Below are positions 35,916-48,515 of a DNA stretch of 64,000 nt, one piece after another. This DNA comes from Colocasia esculenta (Eukaryota; Streptophyta; Magnoliopsida; Alismatales; Araceae). The first letter of the stretch is position 1; every line of letters begins with the position of its first letter. The position numbers were made by a program, and so were the translations under genes. The stretch spans positions 9,962,049 through 10,026,048 of the forward strand of contig CM024760.1 of the NCBI GenBank assembly GCA_014218235.1, written 5' to 3'. The notes under the pieces were generated by a model. It saw only the letters and a list, made by a program, of their open reading frames with translations, did no database searches and was not told the DNA's origin.

Positions 35916-35927
35916 GCTCTGATACCA
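35916..35927 (-). other. tRNA-iMet primer-binding site next to LTR B
   Basis: The reverse complement reads TGGTATCAGAGC, the standard plant initiator-methionine primer-binding site, two bases beyond the LTR end. About 50 bp of internal leader, shared with the C side, follows towards lower coordinates and is then cut off. Confidence 0.85.
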
Positions 35928-35929
35928 AC

Positions 35930-38823
35930 TGTAACGGCCCTAGATATTTATGCCCAATAAGGCTCCATATCCAAGTCTGCCTCCCATGATCGAACCGAAG
36001 TCTCGCAAGGGATATCTCACACAAATGTCCAGTAAGAATATAAAAGACAACAACAACAGTATAAGACACAAGAAAGTACATGTGCTCATACCTGTGTACA
36101 ACAATGTACAACTGTCTCAATACATTATTACATGTCCAATAAAAGAGTACAACTACCTGGGGCATACCCCGAGGGAGCAAAGCTAACACTAACACAACTA
36201 CAACTCAACTGCTGGTGATACAAGTCTGCCCCAACACTGCTAAAAGCCAAACACACGGCAAGTCCTGAAAAGAACTGTAGGGGAGTGAGCCCCAACAAGT
36301 CACAGGCTCAGTAGGAACCTCCTAAAAGCCACCACAACTAACAACTGAAAGAAAGACCAAGTCCTCAACCCCTAAGGGTCTCACTGGTAACGCTGCTAGC
36401 CAACCCATATCATGCTCACAACAATCATGAATAACAACAATTAAACGTAACATACCAATAAACACATAGTCCTCAAAAAGTAAGAGGGAACAACAGGACT
36501 AGCCAGCACCACTAGTCTTCCCAACAACTGAAATGCTTAGGTCATAGCCTCATAGGCAAACTATTATAACAACTGGTCGCCTAAGCTACATGCCGCACAG
36601 GCAAACCACTGCCTAGGCTACAAACTTCACCGGCAACCCACCCACGTAGGGTAGCAGAACTAGCACCAGCAAGCCAATCCATCACACACTAACACCATAA
36701 CTGGAAGCTTACCCGGAGAAGGGTAAAACACAACGGGTGGAAGGTCTCACCACACGACCTCCACGGAGCACAGCTCCACCTCAACACCTAAAAAGGCTAG
36801 TACACAATGTACCATGAGAAACAGATACCCACGAAGGGTACAGGTACCTACCGCCACGAGGTACCACCACAAAGCCTCAACACAACTGTACCTCCAACAA
36901 AGCACACTCCAACGGTAAAATCTCAACCAACGAGTCACACACATAGAAGCCACAACCAATGGCAAGCACGAGTCGGAAAGAACGACGCCACCACAAGGGA
37001 ACAGACTACTGGTTCATGATGCCAGTATCCAACCTGGACAACACAGTACAAGAACTACCTCTCAGTCTCGCAGTCACGGATGAAAGGTCCAACTACCGCT
37101 CCACAACCACACAGTAAAGCCAAAGAACAATGGAGACCAACCAACACCAGACCTGCAGACCACACACAACTATAGGTCCATGTCTAGCACCTTTAGGGAC
37201 TCTGGCCTAAACTTCCTAAAGTGAGGCACTAGAAAATCGGACTAGCTGGGGACCAGTACGTCTACTGGTGTCCGTACCCCCAACCACGAGCACGCTACAA
37301 GCTACTATACACCCACAAACACAAGTCGTTGCCCTCTGTCATCTTTCCCTCAGCCGGACGTACAATTCAAACACAACACAAGAGTGAGGGTGTCTAGAAA
37401 GACGACACAGACCTCGACGGAACACACAGTACCAGGACAAACCCCGAGCACTAACGTGCCTGGCTCACACAAAACCTAGGGTACCCGACTGGAGAGGCAT
37501 TCCAGAATAGGCGTCGGACCACCAAACTCGGAAAGCACTCAAACCATATCGATTACTTAATACAACCATAAAACTTATACCACAATACATAAACCATAAT
37601 TAGCTCGTCACTGGTCACCACGTGACCTCCAAGCAACTACACACTATTAAGCACGAGATTCATATTATATCCTTACCTGTCATTGGCCATCTCATGGCTT
37701 CCATGGCAACGCACCATAATGCACATATCCAAACATATGAATCACATAACCTTTATAACATACTTAACATAATTAACCTAACCAACAACATTACCCACTC
37801 ATTAACCACCAATTATTCCATTAACCTAATCATGCTTTACTAATCCTTAATCCACTTAGAACAAATTAAAATATCTTAAAACAACCTAAGCTAGGTCCAC
37901 ACACAGGACCCTCATTGCCCAAGGCTCACTCATTTATTTCTGACCGAAGAATGCGACAAAGGCCACTGTCGCAATAAGAACACGACAATCCAACAAACCG
38001 CGATTACACACCAGAATGCGACGACGTCTACCGTTGCGTTAAGAATGCGACGGCCTGATGGGTCGCGTTCCCAAACCAGAACGCGACAGGGACAAGCGTC
38101 GCGACCTAAACATGACCACCCGACCCGTCGCCTTCTCAGACAGAAACCCTGCACTCTGGTTTTCTCACAGAAACTAGCTCAAAATCTCATTTCCATGCAT
38201 ACCAAACCTTTACAAATCAATTACACTATGTAGAGAACGCAACTACACATCCATACATATTAAACATGCTTCAAATCTGCCAATTAAAGCAATAAAATGA
38301 GGAAAGTTCCTATCAGTAAGAAAAACTCGCAGAACAAGGCTTAATCGGGGCTCTCCACGCTCCGAGCAACTCCTACGCACCAAAACCACGTCAAAACACG
38401 AGCTCCCAAGCTGACGTCGTCGGAAACTGCCGTAGCAACCCTCTCCCCGGTCGAACAGAGCTTCCTGCTCTGTTTGGCTGGAGGGCCAAACTTATCCCAA
38501 TCGGAAACAAGAACGCGACGTAGCATCCTGTCACGTTCAGAATGCGACACACCTAACCGTCGCCTTCTTAAAACTTTTCCATGCCACACGTCACAAAGGC
38601 AGTGCAGAGAACACGACGCATGAGACCGTCGCGTTCAGAACGCGACGCCTCACCCTGTCGCGTTCACAACCAGTGAACCTGTGGGCTGTTTGGGCTAAAA
38701 CCTCCGGCTCGCAACACCCACACAATGCACGGAGACCATGACCAAGGCTCAATGATCCCACATTTGTCATGAGCACCGCACCAGAACTGCTAAAACAAGG
38801 ATCCAAAAAATCGTGCCATTACA
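35930..38823 (-). repeat. LTR B (2894 bp)
   Basis: It begins (minus strand) TGTAATGGCACG at 38823 and ends CGTTACA at 35930. It has the same length as LTR C and is closely similar to it throughout. Next to its upstream end the internal sequence, read on the minus strand, encodes a gypsy-like pol tail (FILNIEDNIPF then a stop), as expected upstream of a 3' LTR. Its other end is followed by a primer-binding site, as expected of a 5' LTR. It therefore sits between two internal regions. Confidence 0.85.
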
Positions 38824-41013
38824 TTACTATCACCTAAAAAGGAATGTTGTCCTCGATATTCAGAATGAAACCACGGTAAGCCGGACTATCACCTAAAAAG
38901 AAATAAAGCCATATACAAAATAAGTAGGATACACTTTCTCTACATTTGCCTTTCAAACCATCTTACACTGGCTGATTTATTCTGCTCAATTCCACACTTG
39001 TTCTGCTTTTCCTTTCTCCTTCATTTATTCACAACTACTCTGCTCGATTACTGCAATATGTCCTTCCTCTATCTTTCAACTTTAGGCGATTCTACCATGT
39101 TGTTGGCGCTTTATCTCCTTGGACTCGACCTGCTTCCACATCTTTCTGGCTGCATTTGCAATATTTTTTTTCTGGGCTGCTTTTCTTGTTCGAATCTTCT
39201 TACTTTACCTTGCCACTCTTAGGTGCTCTGCCATGTAAAATCCTCTTTGAAAGCTCAAATTTTTTGGTGCCATTTCATTATCTGTCTTTCACTGCCAACT
39301 GTTGCTCTGCCTCATCTATACTCACATTCTCAACTGTCAGCTTCTCATAGAAAATCACATTACCAAAACTGAATTCCCTGCCTCTTCATACCATTCTACT
39401 CATGCTGCTTTAACTGATACCTGGTCAAAAACCCCTGCCTCTTTTCCCAACCGCGCAAAAATATGAAACTCTTCTTTAATCAATCAAACCTCGAATAACC
39501 CGTGAATATCAAATCTTTCATACTTCTGCTGCGCTACTCTGATTACACTGGATACTTGGCATAATATCCCATAAATTCTGCTCTCACTATTGCTTCCAAT
39601 TAATTTCCACTTTCACTACTACTCTTGCTCCAGTTGGATTCAATTCTAACTTTACTTGCTTCTCAAATTGCTTTACTCAATCAATTAATACTGAAAGGAA
39701 ATACCGAAATTTCTAAACTGCTTTCTTTAATACTTCCATTCTGGTTATGTCACATGCTTATATTCTGAATGTTTCTATACCGCTACTGACATATCTTGCT
39801 CTTTATATACCTTTCTTACTGTAAATAACATCCTCTGACTGATTTAATCAAATCTATAATCTTTCAAAATACTTGTTCTCATTACTGCCATGGTGCTGCA
39901 CTCTCTTTATCGGGAAAATAAAACTGCTCAATTAACACTACACATATTCTACCTTCTCTCTCTCAATCAAGTGCCACCTGATCTCAAACTGTTCATTGCT
40001 TAACTGATCACACTTTAATTCTGATTTCTATACATTTCTTGCTCTTTCTGTTCAATTCTGTCATACTCTAGTCTATTTATTATTCCTTAACTAATCTACA
40101 TTTTATTCTTACATCAAACTCTAAAATACCTTTACAGAAGAATACCTCTGCTTAACTAAATCACTTTCTGTATGCGGTCAAGCAAACTCTTGCTGAACAT
40201 TTTCTAAACCATCCAATTACATTCGTTTCATAATCTGCTATACTCTTTCTTTCTCTGGTTAATAACCTACCAACTATATCAACCATAATATCATTTCTAC
40301 AAAATATTTCTCTTAACCACTCTGCTATCTGACTAATCTCATTGTACTATTCATTCTGCAATTCTTGTTAACATACAAACATCCTTTATTGATAAACTGC
40401 CATAACCGGAACTTGAAACCAATCCCTTTAGTTGCAATAACTTGCTCTGCCTGATTCCTCTATTCCACATTATTGCTTTATTTTTAAATACAGAAGATAT
40501 CACTGCTACAACATACCCACTATTATCTTTTTCATTCAAACCCTTACTTGAATTCTTTACACAATCTGCGTTACCATTTCATTCAGCTCGATATTCCTTA
40601 TCTGCTTCTCAACTGATTCATCTCTTTCTATTTTGACCCACATAACTCTATTTTACTCTAAATATTCTTAACCTTAACCTTAATCTTTCCCAAACTATAC
40701 ACAACTACTAAATCTCATTGATCTTATCTGTTACACTGCAATCTTCAATAACTCATTCTATGGAATCTTCACAATCTACTACTTGCCAATTAAATATCTT
40801 TCCTCTGAAATTCTCAGAAAAACCCAACTGCATCCAAATCTTCCTTTACCCTATTTTTATCCAACTGATTACCTCGACACATACTTGCACTGATCTTTTC
40901 ATCAAACTTCCTATTACCTCCATTATTCACAACAACATTATTCTCAAACTCTTTACTACACTCATCTCAATTCACAAAACACACTTAGTCTGACCGTCAC
41001 GAATCACTGCTCC
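38824..41013 (-). other. non-coding internal region of the LARD-like element, distal part
   Basis: It lies between LTR B and the insertion point of LTR E. On the + strand it is unusually rich in pyrimidines (purine-rich on the element strand) and has no frame above 100 residues on either strand. No protease, reverse transcriptase or integrase motif is visible. Only the last 100 bases next to LTR B look like a decayed polyprotein end. This is the pattern of a large retrotransposon derivative (LARD). Confidence 0.55.
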
Positions 41014-43825
41014 TGTAGTACCCCGAAAAAATCCATTAATTAAAAATTATGGATAAATCAAAATTTTATCAATTAATAAATTCAACCAGTTAAAAAAGGT
41101 ACGCATTATTATCACATGCGTATAAACCCATATAAAAATTCCGTAAAAATAATAACTATACTTTAAATAATATTCTCTAATGACCCATCATTAAATTTGG
41201 GCACAGAAAAATTATTTAGATCAAGTTTAAGAAATTATGCGACTTATTGGCGTAATTAAGGAATAAGTCGAAGAACCTATTATTTTATGAGCCAAAGTGG
41301 TTTATAAATAAAAATAAACATGTGGGTAGACTTTAAATAATATGGGTCGATAGCCCATTATGATATTTGGACCAATGGACAATCTTGGCCCATGAATAAA
41401 TTTTCTAATAAAAGGATAATTAAAAATCCATTAAGTAAAGTAAGTACATGGGTTGAACAATTAAGCTCACATGAGTTATTGGCCAAGAATAAGAGCCCAA
41501 AGGGTGGAGATTAGAAATATTGGCATGAATAATATTTAATCAAATTAAAAATATGAAGTTACTTGAATAAGTGTGATAAATATATTTAAATAAGAATAAA
41601 GAGTGAATAATTAGAATTAAACTAATACCCATTAAGTTAAATTAGTAATGAGTTTTATTAATGGTCCTAACATAGATTGTTGGGCCCAAATATGAAGAGC
41701 CCATCATGAGATGGGAAGTAATTGGGCTAAATTCGTACATAAAAATATTAATAAATAAAAGGGGGTAAGATAATGACTATTTTAACTCCTAAATTATCTT
41801 AAAAAGAGTCCTAAGCCTATCCTAACCCATTACCCACGAAATTGGATCTCTTCCCCATCCTATTAGGTAGATAATGGCTAGAAAATAGGTGGATAATTGC
41901 TAATTTCGGAGTTGGAGGAGAGGAGAAGAGTTTTAGGTGATTAAGGACTCTATTAAGCATCAAAACACTCCATTTTCGTTACCATCCAACCCAAAACCGC
42001 AGTAGAGACCTTGGGGGATGAAGGAGGGAGGCTAGGATCATGGGAGCTCGGAGGAGGAGGCTGGAACTTGGATCTTCTCCTTCACATTTCGTTTTCAAAC
42101 TAGGGTTTTCTTACTCCACGAAAAAGGTAGGAAATCTCTAAAGTTAAAATCGTGAAAAAATTACCCTAGGTAGAATTCATGATCCTCTTCAAAAGACCTC
42201 TAGTCTGGTTGCATTTCGCTCATCCATTTGGGCAAATTTAATTCGTGAAGCCTTGCTGTTACCATGAACCGAAATCTCATGTTTTCTCGAATTCCCAACA
42301 TGTGCTTGCTCTCATGCCATGATAAAATTCTCATATATACTGCATCTTATTAGATTTCAAACGGCCCTAGTCTTGCTCTATTTCGATCTCCCATTGGGGA
42401 GAATTAATTCTTTGAATCTCTGTCAGAACCATGCACCCGACCCTTCATGTTTGCTTGTGAACTCCGTGCATACTTGATCCCACACCATGACAAAATTCTC
42501 ATAAATACTACATCTTGTTATCTTTCAAACGCCCCTAGTTTCGGAATTTTTCATCATGTATTAATCTTTAATTAATTCGTTGAACCCTGACTGCACTGTT
42601 TAGGTCATTAGAATGTAACATGTTCAAAGAATGTCTAAATCTTGTCTAATTTCAAATTAATCATGCATGATGATAGATCTATGTGTCTAATTTCATTTTA
42701 AACTGGATTCGTGATTTTTGGGTCATTATAAGATTTTATATTGAATTTATAAGAGCCCTATGTCAAATCTGATCAACCCTGGAAAAAGGGAAAAAGGGTC
42801 GGACTCTCCTGATATCGCGACGGCGCGACCCGCCGCGATATCAGCCGGGTTGCGCCTCGCTGGCACGTCGCGTTAAGAACGCGGCGGCCTATGCCGTCGC
42901 GTTTCCACCCCTGAACCGGGCCTGGGGCCGGTTCGCTTGTCGCGACCTGGAGTCACGATGGGTACCCTTGTCGCGTTAACAGAAAAATAGCCAGAACCCG
43001 AAATTGCTTATATACCCTTGCTCTACTTGCTAATTAGCCATTGTTTAGCCTTAATTAAATATTGTTATTCATAATTTGATCTGAATAAATATTAATGTGC
43101 AATAAATTGTATGAATCTAATTAATTTAAAAGCTTTGTGCACAATCCATCATGCTTTTTTGATTTCATACACTTGCACACACTTAACTATCATGTTGCCA
43201 TTAAATCTTAGTAAATTACTCAATAATGTATCAGGTAATTAAATGAAACTAATTACCTAATTTCTCTATTATTTAAATGACACATGTCTTCATTTTATTT
43301 GCGTGATTTGTATACCGTTATCGCGTCCCTCGGCCTTCGAGCACTCGAGGCACGACGGACCAGTTTCTACACACTTTCTCTTGACTTGGACTACCTCTCC
43401 ATCGGGAATACTCTCGACTGGGCCAGGGACTCCTTGTCAAGGCCTCCGTAAGTCTTCTTGACTTTGGCGCACGTCCTTAGTCAACGAGCTGGTTGTACCT
43501 TTAAATCTCGTTACACTCTTAGGGATCAGTACGATCCAAATGGCCTTAGTGAGATCTCTCTTATCTTGTGATCACGCCGGACCATCTAGCCTGTGTTCGT
43601 AGCACGGCTAGTGGGGCGGATGTGACTTCTACCAGATTGTCGGTACCCGACCTAGTGCCGTGCAACCGTTACTCTCGTGGATTATCGATGTTTTACGATT
43701 ATACCCCTATCTCATCTACTATCCTTGTACTCTCATCTGTTCACGTTCACTCTACGTTCTCGTCTATTCATCTAGTATTCTCTTGAGACTCTTGAGCTGT
43801 TGTGGCTTCCATTGCTTGTACTATA

Positions 43826-43994
43826 TGGTACGCGCGACATTGTTGACTGTGCATTTTCGTTGTCCAGAGTTCCTCGCACAAGTCAAAATGTGCACTTCCT
43901 CTAAACTGTCTCACAGAATTAAAATAGTAAAAAGGAACTAGCACAATGGTGAGAACAGGTCATATCCACGGAGAGGCAGAATAAAGTTTGACTT
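43826..43994 (-). repeat. residual 3' LTR end of element D (169 bp)
   Basis: Base-for-base the same as 45749-45917 by eye, starting TGGTACGCGCGAC on the + strand. Identity of the two copies implies that insertion and deletion are recent, or that gene conversion has acted. Confidence 0.9.
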
Positions 43995-44554
43995 GGTAAC
44001 TGACTCAATTCCTCCCTACACACCTCAGCAATCTGAGACTCTATCCTATCCAAATTTTGCTGAATATTTTGCTTCTGATTTTGATATTGATTTTGTTGTT
44101 CTTGCATAGTTTGGCAAAGAGTCATCATCATGTTTTGAAGTTGATTCATTTTATCCTCCCAATTGGACTGAGAAGATGGTGGTTGATTGTATGAAGGTTG
44201 CTGAAAATTGGTGTGAACAATTTGATCGAAGTTTTGATTTCCATTGAATTGTGGAGGTCTGAAATAAAAAGATTGGTCAAATCCTGAATTCTGATTGGGA
44301 TAGGATTGACCATACATGGATTGTTTGAAAGAAGTTTGAGACACTTCTTCATATTGATTTCTCCAAGAAAAGTTTGAGTGGTTTCTCCAACCAGGATTGT
44401 ATGTGTTAGAATATGGATCCTGAGGGGGTTGGTAGAAACCTTGGAAAGCTTGGATTTGTTCTTGGTTGGCCATCATAATTTTCCTATGAAAGAATCTTTC
44501 AATTTCTGCTATAAGTTGAGCCAAATCGAAGTTCAAGGATCGTCTACCAAGCAT
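43919..44554 (-). pseudogene. truncated Athila-like gag
   Basis: The 211-residue frame contains the plant Athila-type gag signature DPYSNTYNPGWRNHSNFSW near residues 45-65. A Gln/Asn-rich linker and a predicted coiled coil (QLQNMMMTLCQTMQEQQNQY) follow. It lacks the N-terminal capsid part, the zinc knuckle and all of pol. Its last 25 residues (from about LPSQTLFCLSV) are read from the fused 3' LTR remnant. The product cannot support autonomous transposition. Confidence 0.8.
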
Positions 44555-45727
44555 GCACAGTGGAAAAGCCCTCTATTTATGATTTTTTTGAATTTTTTTT
44601 TTTAAATTTTTATTGATTTTTGATGAATTTTTAAACAAACACAAACAAACAAACACTTTCAAATCAAATTAACCTACCACTAAGTGTTCCTTGGACTTAT
44701 GTTATTTTTCTCAAAATCAGATTTATACTTGCCTAAATCCAATTCTAACTCTTCTTGTACCGGCCAGGTAAGAGGTGGAGTAGAGGGAGGCCCCCCTTGC
44801 TTTCGCAAGGACCCAATTAAATAACCTCTGACTCGCTTAAGCGTAAGCTCTTTAACCTCTAATCCTAGACACCAGACTTAAAGAGAAGTTTGAATTTAAG
44901 AAAGGACAAATCTAATTATGAACCCTAGGGTCAAGTCTACTGATTTTTATTGAAAGTTTTGGCAAATGCAAGAATGTAGAAATTTTTTGTGATTTTTGGG
45001 CAAAGGAAAGGGTGATGAAATCCCTCACCTTATCTTTTTATTCTACTGGGTGAAGCCCTCAAGCAGTCCCAATTACAATTATGAAATGCAACAGATCAAG
45101 TTTGGAACAAGGGTTTTCTAATGCTAAGTCTAATGCATGAAACAAGTGGTGGAAGTCTTACCTTTCCCCCGCTCTCTTCAATGCAAGAAAAAATAATAAT
45201 AATAATAATAAAATGACAATTAAAATGATGAATGTCCTAAAACATGTGTTTTCTAATCTAGAGAGATGAAATTTTTATTTACAAACAAACGGTTAACATG
45301 AAAGAGCGATTTGAAAAATTTTTAGATTTTAGAATTTTTTTAATTTTTATTTGGTTTTTAAACTAAATGAAATAAAATTTAACTAAGAAAATATGAAGTG
45401 GTACTATAGACTAATGCCAAACCAATCAAACCACAAAGAGTCCAATTATTACATGCCAACGTGAAAGAAATCTCTGTACATGCACAGAGAATACATGAAA
45501 TCCTCACTACAAAGTTCACTCACACTCTTTCTATCTAAAATTCAGAATTAAAAGCAAATAAAAAAAAATTCAGCAAGCTTCTCTCCTCCAATGGGCCTCA
45601 AATGTCAAGCCCAATCTCCATGGTCCACTCTTTATGCAAATCTGAAATGAAAGCCCACAAACAAGTCAATGTAAAACCAATAGAAATGAAATCAAATCAA
45701 AATAGATCTAAATCAAACTCTAATGCC

Positions 45728-45745
45728 TCCCCGGCAACGGCGCCA
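45728..45745 (-). other. primer-binding site of element D
   Basis: The reverse complement reads TGGCGCCGTTGCCGGGGA, the tRNA-Asp-type primer-binding site typical of Athila-group elements. It sits three bases from the 5' LTR end. Confidence 0.85.
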
Positions 45746-45748
45746 AGA

Positions 45749-48515
45749 TGGTACGCGCGACATTGTTGACTGTGCATTTTCGTTGTCCAGAGTTCCTCGC
45801 ACAAGTCAAAATGTGCACTTCCTCTAAACTGTCTCACAGAATTAAAATAGTAAAAAGGAACTAGCACAATGGTGAGAACAGGTCATATCCACGGAGAGGC
45901 AGAATAAAGTTTGACTTAAAAACTACTTCGATTTGAAATCTCTATCGACGATGCATTAAACGTGAATCACTGTATCCTCTCAATTGAGGGATCAAACAGG
46001 TCAACAAAAATTCTTGAAAGAAAAATTATCCAATCAATGTACCCCTATAGCTCAGGGGATGAACAATCACATTCTCAACTCTCCACAAACATCTATCAGA
46101 ATGAGACAGTGAAAAGATCATATTGAGACAATGAAAAGGAATGCAACCAAAGATTAAAGTTGAGATCAACAAGAACTGTAAGAATGTCAGATTACTGTAC
46201 TAAAGATGATGACAAAATCAGTAAAGAAAATATTACAGAAACCATGAACAACACATCATGCTCCCAATCTGTTTAGGGGACAGAAATAGAACACTAATGA
46301 AATAGAAAACTCAAAGTAACAATTGCACTAAATCAAACTCTGGAACATAAAGAAGTGGGAAAACTACTAAATCCTTCACAGCAGCAGAAGAATTCCTCAA
46401 CAATTCTGAACCATAAAACTCCTCACAAACCAACAGAACTCCCAACAATCGCACCAGATCAAACAAGCCTCTGGAATCCCAGACTCTAATTCTCACCGCA
46501 GCAGGAATATAAACTTCATAAATTCTACTCTCGAGCTGAACTCTCCGGAAGTTCCCTGGACAATGGACTACCACAGATCAACCCAAGAAATCAGTTCTTC
46601 TTGGTTGCCCTGTGTTGTCTCTGCAGCACACACCTCTGGAATTCTTTAGACGTACCTGACCACCAATCTCAAGATGAACACAACAAGAATAATGAAAGAA
46701 CTCCGGATCAACCTACCAGCCAACAGCAAAACAGGCAAATGCTTAAAAGCTTACAGAAATAAAAGAACAATTGCAGTAAGACAGAAGAAATGACAAAGCA
46801 AATTAATCGAAATGGGCAAAACAAGTGCCCCTGGATCACCCTCACAAATTGCACAAATTCCTTACAGAAGGGAAGAAGAAAACATAAACTCTAACAGTCG
46901 AATCCCAATTGCTGAACAGAAGAAAGAAGGAACATAAAAAAATCGAACTCTGATCTGAACTCCCTTCCCTGCTCTGCTCAAACCGAAAATACAAGAACTG
47001 GAAGAACAGGAAAATACAGGAAAATGTAAACTAAAATTCCTAAAAATTCTAACCAACCAAAGCCCACAGCAGACCCCCGAAGAACTGCTCAACAAGGAAA
47101 CGAAGAACACCCAAAATCAAAAGAACAGCAGAGAGGGAGAACCCCCCACTGCTATGAACTGGAAGAACAGGAACGAAACTAAAACTATTCTAAAAAAAAC
47201 TCAACTGGCGAAGCTCTCCTCTACTGCTCAAAGAAAAAGTACAGAAGAAATGGCAAATAAAATTCCCTAAAAAAAATTTCTAACTACTCGCGAACCCCCC
47301 TCGGAGAAGAGGACATTGGGGTCTTCTTATAGGCGCCCGGGCCTTCTTGCTTCCTCTCCAGTGTGCACCGAGATCGCCACGTCGGCAGGCCCTCAGATCC
47401 AGCCTCTGCTCGTCGCACACCTCGCCCAGCCATCAGCAGGTCCACCTCAGGATGCCGCCACCTCAGCTGCCATCGCACACACGGGTGCTGGCCGCGCCAC
47501 AGATCTGCATCTGCTCCTCAGGCCGCCTACAGGACCGCCCACATACCTAGCCAACCGCCGGATGCACAGCAGCGCCATCAGCTACAGCCCAGCCAGGGCA
47601 GCATCGCCATCCGCCGCACCATTTAATCCGAAGCTCCATCGCACCAGCCATCACCGCGCCTGCATCTGGCCCGGCCCACACCAGCCCCAGCCACCATCGG
47701 CGCACATGGCTCAAGCCTTGGCCCGCCAGCAGACCCTGGTCCGCTGCCTCCTGGCCACCTCAGCCGCGCTTCTGCTGCTCATCGCCTCCATCGCCAGCAC
47801 ACGGGCCGCACACCTCAGCTGCTAGCCCTTGCTGCTTCACATGCCCGAACCCCAGCGCGCAAGCCCTGGCCGCCATCTGCTTGGCCCAGCCGCACCATGG
47901 CCCTGGCCGCATGGCCATCTTCTGCATCAGCCTTGCACACCCCCTGCGCCGCACAGCACCGCCTTGCAGCAGCTTCATCTGCCCTCCTGCTTCGCCATCT
48001 CACACCGCCGCCCAGATGCGCCATGCCCTGCACAGCTCACAGCTTCTCCGCGAGCATCAAGACCCAGTCGCACCAGCCGACTCCAGAAACCCTTACCAGC
48101 TGCTTCTAGCAGCTTCCCCCTGTACGATGGAATTAAAAGGTAGTGAGATGGGATCGGGTGGGATAAAAAATTATTATTACTATATTTTATTTATTATTAT
48201 TATTTTTATTATTTTTTTGAAATTGAGTGGGTTATGCAAGATGTTGATTTATTAATGTTTGTAGGAATCAAAGATTTATGTACAATGTATTTACAAAGAA
48301 AACAATTTATTAGTCAAACTATTAAAAACAAGTATTGATTTTATTAAATGAACATTTTAACTATGTGCTCTACTCAAAACTTTAACTAAAGTGCTCAAAA
48401 TTTATATTTTTGGATGACATGGAAATTAAAATCAAATTGTATGTTATTTATAGACAACTGAAGTCTAAAATTACTATATGCATGAAATTTAACCCAAATA
48501 ATTGTGCAGTTATCA
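45749..48515 (-). repeat. 5' LTR of element D (2767 bp)
   Basis: It runs from the primer-binding site to the TSD CTATA. A minus-strand TATA box (TATAAGAAG, 47323-47331) marks U3/R. U3 contains an 0.8-kb GC-rich insert-like stretch at 47300-48125, in strong contrast to the AT-rich remainder. The open frames there (on both strands, Pro/Ala-rich) are not recognised as a protein. Confidence 0.8.
47300..48125. other. GC-rich island in the U3 of element D
   Basis: Composition switches abruptly from AT-rich to GC-rich and back. Long frames are open on both strands, so composition alone could explain them. It could be captured host gene sequence or an LTR-specific promoter block. No domain was identified. 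Confidence 0.5.

Larger units (their letters stand above)
43826..48515 (-). mobile_element. Athila-like gag-only retrotransposon D, nested in LTR E
   Basis: It is flanked by the perfect 5-bp duplication CTATA (43821-43825 and 48516-48520). Read on the minus strand: 5' LTR (48515 to 45749), primer-binding site, leader of about 1.2 kb, truncated gag (44554 to 43995), then only the last 169 bases of the 3' LTR (43994 to 43826). The rest of gag, all of pol and about 2.6 kb of the 3' LTR were removed by one internal deletion. Confidence 0.85.

Noticed and set aside
37622..37843. 73-residue frame almost identical to one at 51860-52081
   Set aside because: Its conservation only reflects the sequence identity of LTRs B and C, since both copies lie at the same place in the LTR.
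47316..48255. Several long + and - strand open frames rich in Ala, Pro and Ser, looking like a GC-rich plant gene
   Set aside because: They overlap on both strands, lie inside the LTR of element D, have no recognised domain or splice signals, and are explained by GC-rich composition.
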